From positions 1 to 56,648 of the forward strand of contig QFNE01000018.1 of NCBI GenBank assembly GCA_003240735.1: a DNA stretch of 56,648 bases, written 5' to 3'. Positions 50,497 to 56,648 of the stretch are shown here, one piece after another. The stretch comes from Paracoccus denitrificans (lineage in GTDB: Bacteria; Pseudomonadota; Alphaproteobacteria; Rhodobacterales; Rhodobacteraceae). The notes beneath the pieces were generated by a model. It was given only the letters and a program-made list of their open reading frames with translations. It ran no database searches and had not been told where the DNA came from. Both the position numbers and the translations under genes were made by a program. Numbering within the stretch: the stretch's first letter is position 1; every line of letters begins with the position of its first letter.

Positions 50497-51857
50497 CAGT
50501 GCGGGTGATACGCGGCGGCAAAGACCGGCGCGTAGATCTCTGTCAGGCGCGCAACGGCATCGGTGGGCGACATCTCGGTCGACTCGCCGGTGCGACGGTT
50601 CGTCAGTTCGACCACGTTGTTGGCCAGACCGCGCGGGCCCACGGTGATGCGCCACGGCAGGCCGATCAGGTCCATCGTCGCGAATTTCGCACCGGCCCGT
50701 TCGTCGCGGTCATCATAGAGAACGTCCAGACCCTTGGCCTGCAATTCGCCCTCGATCGCGGCGCAGGCGCTGTCGGTTGACGGGTCACCTTGTTTAAGGT
50801 TCACCAGACCGACGTGGAAGGGCGTTACCCCTTCGGGCCAGATGATGCCCTTGTCGTCGTGATTGGCCTCGATGATCGCGCCCAAAAGGCGGCTGACGCC
50901 GATGCCATGGCTGCCCATGTGGACCGGCACGCGCTGACCGTCGGGGCCGACGACCGTCGCACCCATCGCATCCGAATACTTGGTCCCGAAGTAGAAGATC
51001 TGGCCGACTTCGATCCCACGCGCAGTCCGGCGACGCTCCTCCGGGATTTCGGCAAAGACGGCTTCGTCGTGTGTCTCGTCCGTGCGGGCGTAACGGCTGG
51101 TGAATTCCTTCAGCACAGCCTCGCACGCCTCGACGCTGTCAAAATCGATCTCGCGGTCGCCAAAGGTCAGGTCGGTGATCTCGCTGTCATAGAAGACCTC
51201 GGATTCACCGGTTTCTGCCAGCACAAGGAATTCGTGCGTGTTCTCGCCGCCGATCGGGCCGCTGTCGGCGCGCATCGGAATCGCCTGCAGACCCATCCGT
51301 TCATAAGTACGCAGATAGGTCACCAGATGCCGGTTATAGGCATGCAGCGCGTCTTCCTGCGTCAGGTCGAAGTTATAGCCGTCCTTCATCAGGAACTCGC
51401 GACCGCGCATCACGCCAAAGCGGGGGCGGATCTCGTCCCGGAACTTCCACTGGATGTGATACAGCGTCAGCGGCAGGCTTTTGTAGCTGTTGACGTAGCT
51501 GCGGAAGATGTCGGTGATCATCTCTTCGTTCGTGGGACCGTACAGCAGGTCGCGTTTCTGGCGGTCGGTGATGCGCAGCATTTCGTCGCCATAGGCGTCA
51601 TAGCGGCCGCTTTCGCGCCACAGGTCCGCCGATTGCAGGGTCGGCATCAGCATGGGGATATGGCCCGCGCGCTGCTGTTCTTCGTGCACGATCTGCTCGA
51701 CCCGCTTCAGCACCTTGAAGCCCAGCGGCAGCCACGAATAGATGCCGGCGGCCTGTTGCTTGATCATGCCCGCACGCAGCATCAGCCGGTGGCTGACGAT
51801 CTGCGCCTCGGACGGGGTTTCTTTCAGGACGGGCAGGAAATAGCGCGAAAGACGCAT
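50496..51857 (-). CDS. proS: Prolyl-tRNA synthetase, short type without editing insertion
   Basis: ProS attaches proline to tRNA-Pro. The 453-residue class II enzyme begins MRLSRYFLPVLKETPSEAQ and contains TNEEMITDIFR (motif 2), FRDEIRPRFGVMRGREFLMKD and the MGSHGIGVSRLL motif 3, followed by the anticodon-binding domain. It lacks the roughly 180-residue YbaK-like insertion that edits mischarged alanine in E. coli-type ProS, as usual for alphaproteobacteria. GAGG precedes the start; a longer reading to 51911 is not homologous. Confidence 0.96.
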   Translation of the reverse strand: MRLSRYFLPVLKETPSEAQIVSHRLMLRAGMIKQQAAGIYSWLPLGFKVLKRVEQIVHEEQQRAGHIPMLMPTLQSADLWRESGRYDAYGDEMLRITDRQKRDLLYGPTNEEMITDIFRSYVNSYKSLPLTLYHIQWKFRDEIRPRFGVMRGREFLMKDGYNFDLTQEDALHAYNRHLVTYLRTYERMGLQAIPMRADSGPIGGENTHEFLVLAETGESEVFYDSEITDLTFGDREIDFDSVEACEAVLKEFTSRYARTDETHDEAVFAEIPEERRRTARGIEVGQIFYFGTKYSDAMGATVVGPDGQRVPVHMGSHGIGVSRLLGAIIEANHDDKGIIWPEGVTPFHVGLVNLKQGDPSTDSACAAIEGELQAKGLDVLYDDRDERAGAKFATMDLIGLPWRITVGPRGLANNVVELTNRRTGESTEMSPTDAVARLTEIYAPVFAAAYHPH

Positions 51858-52024
51858 GGCAGACCTCAGCAATTGCTGCGCCGGGTTAGCGGATCGGCGG
51901 CTCCGCGGCAACGGCTTTGCCGCAGGGCCGGGAAATCACACAGGTCGAAAACACGCCCACCGGCGCTTGCACGACGCGGCGTTGCATCGCAATGTCCCGC
52001 CCTGTCTTTCAGGAGAATGCTGCA

Positions 52025-53395
52025 ATGCGGTTGTCCACGAATCGCGAGGCCATGTGGTGGGGCGTTGCCGCTATTGTGCTCGCCCTTGCGCTTTGGCGCC
52101 TTGGGAACGTGCTGACGCCGTTTCTGATCGGCGCAGGCGTGGCCTATGTCATGGACCCGATCGCGGACCGTCTGGAACGTCTTGGGCTCAGTCGAACGAT
52201 GTCGGTGGCGCTGATTACGGTCGTCACACTGGTTTTGTTCGTCGGGGTGATGCTGCTGATCGTGCCGATGCTGGTGCGTCAGGTGCTGCAGCTCATCGAC
52301 GTGGCCCCCGACGCGTTCCATACAGTTCAGCAGTGGTTGAGCCAGCGCTTCCCCCAACTGTTCCCCGCAGACGGGCAGATCCCGCAGCAGCTGCAGGATC
52401 TCGCCGGACGCGTGTCGGAGCAGGTGGGAAAGATTCTGCCGACCGTTCTCAGCTCTTTGGGCAATATCATCGGCGTTTTGCTGCTGTTGCTGATCGTACC
52501 GGTCGTCGCGTTCTATCTGTTGCTTGACTGGGACCACATGGTCGAGCGCGTCGTCGACCTGTTGCCCCGAGAGCACCGCGATACGATCTGCGAAATCGGC
52601 AGACAGATCAACGAAAGCCTGTCCGGGTTTCTGCGCGGTCAGGGACTCGTCACGCTGATCCTTGCTACCTTCTACTCCGTAGGTCTGGTCTCCGTTGGCC
52701 TGCCATTCGGCCTGGTGATTGGCATCGTCGCCGCTGTCTTGTCGATCATCCCCTATGTCGGTGTTTTCACCGGGGGCGTAATTTCCATGGGGGTAGCCGC
52801 CTTCACCTTCTGGAATGAGCCGGTCTGGATCGTCGCTGTTGCCGCAATCTTCGTGATTGGCCAGCTGATTGAGGGCAACGTTCTGCAACCCAAGATCATC
52901 GGCGGTCACGTCGGATTGCATCCTGTCTGGCTGATGATTGCGCTGGCCGTCTTCGGTACGCTGTTCGGGTTCGTCGGACTGGTTGTCGCCGTGCCATTGG
53001 GCGCAATCCTGGGCGTGCTCGCACGGTTCTTTGTCGGGAGGTATAAGGAAAGCGCTCTTTACACCGGCAAGGAGGTTCCACCAGAGCCGTCGCAGCCAAC
53101 GTTGATCGAGCTGGTTCCCCGCGGGACCGTGGCCCGCACCCGGGCCAGCGCTATCGCCGCCCGCGACCGTGCCGTGGCCGAGGTCAAGCTGGAAGAGGCG
53201 CGCGAAGAGGCGCTGGATGCCGCAAAGGCAGCAGCCCAGAAAGACAAGGCGGTTGTGGCCACAGCAACGGTCGACGTTCCACCCGCGGGCGCCCACGGCG
53301 CGGCGATGCACGCGGGTGCTGATGCCGAGGTCCGAACATGGGGCGGCAAGACGGTCGACGGGACCGACCCGGCCGACAAGATCAAGAAAGACTAG
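52025..53395 (+). CDS. AI-2E family transporter (PerM-like permease)
   Basis: The 456-residue protein has about eight transmembrane helices in the PF01594 fold, with IIPYVGVFTGGVISMGVAAF and GNVLQPKIIGGHVGLHPVWLM, both hallmarks. Members export small molecules or act as Na+/H+ antiporters; the substrate is unknown. After the last helix, about 120 residues form a charged Ala/Glu/Lys tail (AVAEVKLEEAREEALDAAK), probably cytoplasmic and helical. AGGAG lies nine bases before the ATG. HdaA follows within 15 bases. Confidence 0.9.
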   Translation: MRLSTNREAMWWGVAAIVLALALWRLGNVLTPFLIGAGVAYVMDPIADRLERLGLSRTMSVALITVVTLVLFVGVMLLIVPMLVRQVLQLIDVAPDAFHTVQQWLSQRFPQLFPADGQIPQQLQDLAGRVSEQVGKILPTVLSSLGNIIGVLLLLLIVPVVAFYLLLDWDHMVERVVDLLPREHRDTICEIGRQINESLSGFLRGQGLVTLILATFYSVGLVSVGLPFGLVIGIVAAVLSIIPYVGVFTGGVISMGVAAFTFWNEPVWIVAVAAIFVIGQLIEGNVLQPKIIGGHVGLHPVWLMIALAVFGTLFGFVGLVVAVPLGAILGVLARFFVGRYKESALYTGKEVPPEPSQPTLIELVPRGTVARTRASAIAARDRAVAEVKLEEAREEALDAAKAAAQKDKAVVATATVDVPPAGAHGAAMHAGADAEVRTWGGKTVDGTDPADKIKKD

Positions 53396-53410
53396 CCCCG
53401 GGGCCGTGTC

Positions 53411-54100
53411 GTGCGTCAGCTTGCTTTAGATCTGTCACTGGCGCCCGCGTTGTCTCGGGCGGATTTTCTGCCAGCGGAATCCAATCAGGCCGCGTTGGCG
53501 GTGCTGGATCACCCTGCCGAGTGGCCGCAGGGACGGATGTTGCTGGTGGGGCCGGAAGGGGCCGGAAAATCTCATCTCGCCGCGTTCTGGGCGGCTGAGC
53601 AGGGCGCGGTGACGATGCGCGCGGCCGCGCTTAGGGTCGATGGCGTAGATACACTGGCGGCACAGGACGGTGCCGTGGTGATCGAGGATGCGCACCGAAC
53701 CGGCGGGGCCGCAGGGGCCGAGGCGGCTCTGTTCCACCTGTGGAACCTGGCTGCCGCGCGCAATACGCTGTTGTTGCTGACAGCCCGCACGCCGCCCCGG
53801 GATTGGGGACTGACGCTGCCTGATCTGAATTCCCGCATGCAGGCCATGCCGCTGGTGCGGCTTGACCCGCCCGACGATGCGCTGCTGGCCGCCGTGCTGG
53901 TCAAGCTGTTCAACGATCGTCAGCTTGATCCCGGCCCGGACGTGGTCGATGCGCTTTTGCGTCGCATGGACCGCGACCTGGGACAGGCACGGCGGCTGGT
54001 TGCCCGGATCGACAGGAATGCGCTGGCGCAGGGGCGCGCGGTGACCCGGACGCTTGCCCTGAACAGCTTGGTCGCGCTGGAAGATATGACTGATTTATGA
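53411..54100 (+). CDS. hdaA: DnaA regulatory inactivator HdaA
   Basis: HdaA stimulates ATP hydrolysis by DnaA after initiation, in a complex with the DNA sliding clamp. The 229-residue DnaA-type AAA+ protein begins with RQLALDL, the clamp-binding motif, and has Walker A GPEGAGKSHLA. Walker B is weak (VVIEDAHR). The C-terminal AAA+ lid is present but there is no DnaA DNA-binding domain. GTG is the likely start. The gene is followed by ppk, as often in alphaproteobacteria. Confidence 0.93.
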   Translation: MRQLALDLSLAPALSRADFLPAESNQAALAVLDHPAEWPQGRMLLVGPEGAGKSHLAAFWAAEQGAVTMRAAALRVDGVDTLAAQDGAVVIEDAHRTGGAAGAEAALFHLWNLAAARNTLLLLTARTPPRDWGLTLPDLNSRMQAMPLVRLDPPDDALLAAVLVKLFNDRQLDPGPDVVDALLRRMDRDLGQARRLVARIDRNALAQGRAVTRTLALNSLVALEDMTDL

Positions 54101-54175
54101 CGCCCTGGTGCGCTGGACACCATCGCGGCGCCATCCCATGATCGCCGTGCCGATCATCCAAGATGTCTGACGACC

Positions 54176-56341
54176 ATGACCATTGCCAACTTTCTGACCT
54201 CGCCCCTGCCCAAACCGGTTGAGCTTGCCGACGGCCCTCCCGTCGGTCCGGCGCGCTTCTTCAACCGAGAGCTCAGCTGGCTAAGCTTCAACTGGCGCGT
54301 TCTGGACGAGGCACGCAACGCGCGTGTCCCGCTGCTGGAGCGGGTGCGGTTTCTGTCGATTTCGGCCACCAACCTTGATGAGTTCTTCACGGTGCGCGTG
54401 GCCGGTCTGCGGGAGCTGGTCCGCGAAGGGAACACCACGCCCAGCGATGACGGCCTGACACCGTCCGAACAGCTTTCACTGGTGAACGCAGACGCCCGCC
54501 AACTGATGGGCGCGCAGCAGTCGGTCTGGAACGTCCTGCGCAAAGAGCTCGAGGCCGAAGGGATCGTGATCCTGTCACGGTCGACGCTGACCCGGGCCGA
54601 GACCGAGTATCTGGAGCAGTACTTTCAGGATCAGGTCTTTCCTGTCCTGTCGCCTTTGGCCATTGATCCGGCCCACCCGTTCCCGTTCATTCCGAATGCC
54701 GGGTTTACACTGGCGGTCCAGCTGTCGCGCCAATCCGACGGGCGCCAGATCAAGGCATTGCTGCCCATTCCTGCACAGCTGCCGCGCTTTATCGCCCTGC
54801 CGGGAGGGACGCGGTTTCTGAAACTGGAAGACCTGCTGCTGATGCACCTGTCGCGGCTGTTCCCCGGCTATCGCGACATCGGCAACTGCGCCTTCCGCGT
54901 TCTGCGGGACAGCGACCTGGAGGTCGAGGAAGAGGCCGAGGATCTAGTACGCGAGTTTGAGACCGCGCTGAAGCGCCGTCGTCGGGGGCAGGTGATCCGC
55001 CTGAAGCTGACTGCGGGTGCCCCGGACGGTCTGCGCCGGACAATCATGGACGAACTTGACGTCAGCGCCGATGAGGTTGTCGAAGTCGACGGGCTTTTGG
55101 GCATGGCCGATGTCCGCGAACTGGTTCTGGACAGCCGCCGCGACCTGCAATGGCCGACCTTCACCCCGCGCGTCCCCGAACGGGTGCAGGATCATGAAGG
55201 CGACATGTTTGCGGCCATCCGGCAAAAGGACATGCTGCTGCATCATCCATACGAGACGTTCGACATGGTGGTCCGCTTTCTGCAGCAGGCAGCACGCGAC
55301 CCGGACGTTCTGGCAATCAAGCAGACTCTTTATCGCACCAGTCGCGACAGCCCGATCGTCGAGGCGCTGTGTGAAGCGGCCGAGGCCGGCAAATCCGTCA
55401 CTGCGCTGGTCGAACTGAAGGCGCGTTTCGATGAGGCTGCGAACATCCGCCAGTCCCGTCGTCTGGAGCGCGCCGGCGCGCATGTCGTCTATGGGTTCAC
55501 CCAGCTGAAGACGCACGCCAAGATTTCCAGCGTCGTGCGCCGCGAAGGCGACAAGCTGGTCACCTATACCCACTTCGGCACAGGGAACTATCACCCGATC
55601 ACGGCCCGTATCTATACCGACCTGTCGCTGTTCACGTGTGATCAGCCGCTTGGGCGCGATGCCACCAAGGTGTTCAACTATCTGTCAGGCTATGTTCAGC
55701 CGGACGGGCTGGAGAATCTGGCGATCAGCCCGATCGACCTGAAATCCACCCTGCTGGACTTGATCGCGAACGAGGCCGAGCTGTCCCGGCAAGGTCGTCC
55801 CGGCTCGATCTGGGGCAAGGTCAACAGCCTGATCGACCGCGACGTGATCGAGGCGCTTTATGCAGCATCGGATGCGGGCGTTCAGATCAGTCTGGTGGTG
55901 CGGGGCATCTGTGGGCTGCGGCCCGGGATCGCGGGGCTGTCCGAAAACATTCGGGTCAAATCGATCGTGGGACGTTTTCTGGAACATTCCCGGATCGTCT
56001 GCTTTGGGAACGGTCAGGCCCTCCCATCGCGCAAGGCGCGGGTGTTCATCAGCTCTGCAGACTGGATGGGCCGAAACCTGACCAGACGGGTCGAGACGCT
56101 GGTGGAATGTCTGAACGATACCGTAAAGGCGCAGATCACAAGTCAGATCATGGCCGCGAACATGGCAGACGAGGCCCAAAGCTGGCTTTTGCAGCCCGAT
56201 GGCCGGTATGTTCGCCATCTGCCGGCGGGTCGGGACGACCTGTTCAGTTGCCATCGGTTCTTCATGGAGAACCCGTCACTTTCGGGCCGTGGCACTGCAG
56301 GGGCAGGGGACGTGCTGGCATTGACCCATTCGGCAGATTGA
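54176..56341 (+). CDS. ppk: Polyphosphate kinase 1
   Basis: PPK1 makes inorganic polyphosphate from ATP reversibly. The 721-residue protein has the family's four domains: N-terminal FFNRELSWLSFNWRVLDEA, head, and C-terminal PLD-like domains with the autophosphorylated His in THAKISSVV (H447) and the second conserved RGICGLRPG and VGRFLEHSR segments. Length is normal. No good ribosome site is visible before the ATG. The ppx gene follows after 42 bases. Confidence 0.97.
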   Translation: MTIANFLTSPLPKPVELADGPPVGPARFFNRELSWLSFNWRVLDEARNARVPLLERVRFLSISATNLDEFFTVRVAGLRELVREGNTTPSDDGLTPSEQLSLVNADARQLMGAQQSVWNVLRKELEAEGIVILSRSTLTRAETEYLEQYFQDQVFPVLSPLAIDPAHPFPFIPNAGFTLAVQLSRQSDGRQIKALLPIPAQLPRFIALPGGTRFLKLEDLLLMHLSRLFPGYRDIGNCAFRVLRDSDLEVEEEAEDLVREFETALKRRRRGQVIRLKLTAGAPDGLRRTIMDELDVSADEVVEVDGLLGMADVRELVLDSRRDLQWPTFTPRVPERVQDHEGDMFAAIRQKDMLLHHPYETFDMVVRFLQQAARDPDVLAIKQTLYRTSRDSPIVEALCEAAEAGKSVTALVELKARFDEAANIRQSRRLERAGAHVVYGFTQLKTHAKISSVVRREGDKLVTYTHFGTGNYHPITARIYTDLSLFTCDQPLGRDATKVFNYLSGYVQPDGLENLAISPIDLKSTLLDLIANEAELSRQGRPGSIWGKVNSLIDRDVIEALYAASDAGVQISLVVRGICGLRPGIAGLSENIRVKSIVGRFLEHSRIVCFGNGQALPSRKARVFISSADWMGRNLTRRVETLVECLNDTVKAQITSQIMAANMADEAQSWLLQPDGRYVRHLPAGRDDLFSCHRFFMENPSLSGRGTAGAGDVLALTHSAD

Positions 56342-56383
56342 ACCGAACTGTCGAATCGCAGTTTACCGCAGGGGGATAAACGG

Positions 56384-56648
56384 ATGCCTCGCATGAACGC
56401 CATCACCACCGCCTCTGGCAAACAACTTGCACCCTTCGGCAAGGAACTGCGCTCAGCACGCGAATTGTCGCGCGTGGGGGTCGTGGACGTCGGATCGAAC
56501 TCGATCCGGCTGGTGGTCTTTGACGGCGCCGCGCGAAGCCCTGCGTATTTCTATAACGAGAAGGTCATGGCCGGTCTCGGCCAGGGTCTGGCCACAACCG
56601 GTAAGCTGAACCCAGAAGGCGTCAAGCGCGGACTGGAAGCGCTCGTCC
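56384..56648 (+). CDS. ppx: Exopolyphosphatase/guanosine pentaphosphatase (Ppx/GppA), 5' part only
   Basis: The gene starts at 56384 with GGGGGA seven bases upstream and runs off the end of the window, leaving 88 residues. After a 30-residue leader it reads VGVVDVGSNSIRLVVFDG, the ATPase-like phosphate-binding motif of Ppx/GppA, then YFYNEKVMAGLGQGL. The enzyme degrades polyphosphate (or pppGpp) and fits functionally with ppk just before it. The rest is not visible. Confidence 0.93.
   Translation, partial: MPRMNAITTASGKQLAPFGKELRSARELSRVGVVDVGSNSIRLVVFDGAARSPAYFYNEKVMAGLGQGLATTGKLNPEGVKRGLEALV

Overview
The window looks like an alphaproteobacterial chromosome, most likely from the Rhodobacteraceae or close kin. 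The core is GC-rich and carries sets familiar from that group: AI-2E permease, HdaA, PPK and PPX in a row; PutA facing a divergent Lrp-type regulator; heme A synthase CtaA; short-form ProS; an MSKK-type 45-residue lipoprotein; and DUF1190, DUF2937 and DUF4174 proteins. No rRNA, CRISPR array or insertion sequence was seen. There is one tRNA, tRNA-Ser(UGA).

Positions 1-3615 are accessory DNA ending at the 3' end of tRNA-Ser(UGA). This part has patchy, often lower GC. It holds the C-terminal part of a phage or satellite-type primase-helicase, an intrinsic terminator, and a set of 9-10 bp iteron-like repeats in three orientation blocks around a very AT-rich stretch. A cassette of six small, mostly overlapping genes follows; two of them (a Nu1/AlpA-like HTH protein and a DUF5681 protein) resemble phage packaging-associated proteins. 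The layout of rep gene, then iterons and AT-rich DNA, then a small cassette, then a tRNA, recalls phage satellites and is the most unusual part of the window. The integrase and the far end lie outside.

Positions 3892-8820 (+) hold cysS, cimA and a phytoene-synthase-like gene, all overlapping, then an orphan cheB. Positions 8824-13619 (-) hold eno, an EEP-family phosphatase, selO and purD. Then come xseA (+), eda (-), a DUF1190/YgiC-like pair (-) and putA (-), with putR (+) divergent from putA. A Dpp/Opp-type peptide ABC operon (22179-27420) and a DUF4174 gene follow. A cluster of small envelope proteins (28090-30409, -) contains two tandem paralogous lipoproteins and a 45-residue lipoprotein.

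Positions 30592-34283 (+) hold alr, phoH/ybeZ, ybeY and corC. Positions 34293-36868 (-) hold a monooxygenase-fold protein overlapping guaA, and a ThiE-like gene. Then trmJ, ctaA and an M32 carboxypeptidase (+), an SDR protein, gltA and gltX (-), comEC (+), a class III aminotransferase and a TfoX C-terminal-domain protein (-), miaB (+), DoxX, DUF2937 and proS (-), and finally the permease, hdaA, ppk and a truncated ppx (+). These are mainly housekeeping functions: aminoacyl-tRNA synthesis, tRNA modification, purine and central carbon metabolism, amino-acid and peptide use, and control of replication initiation.
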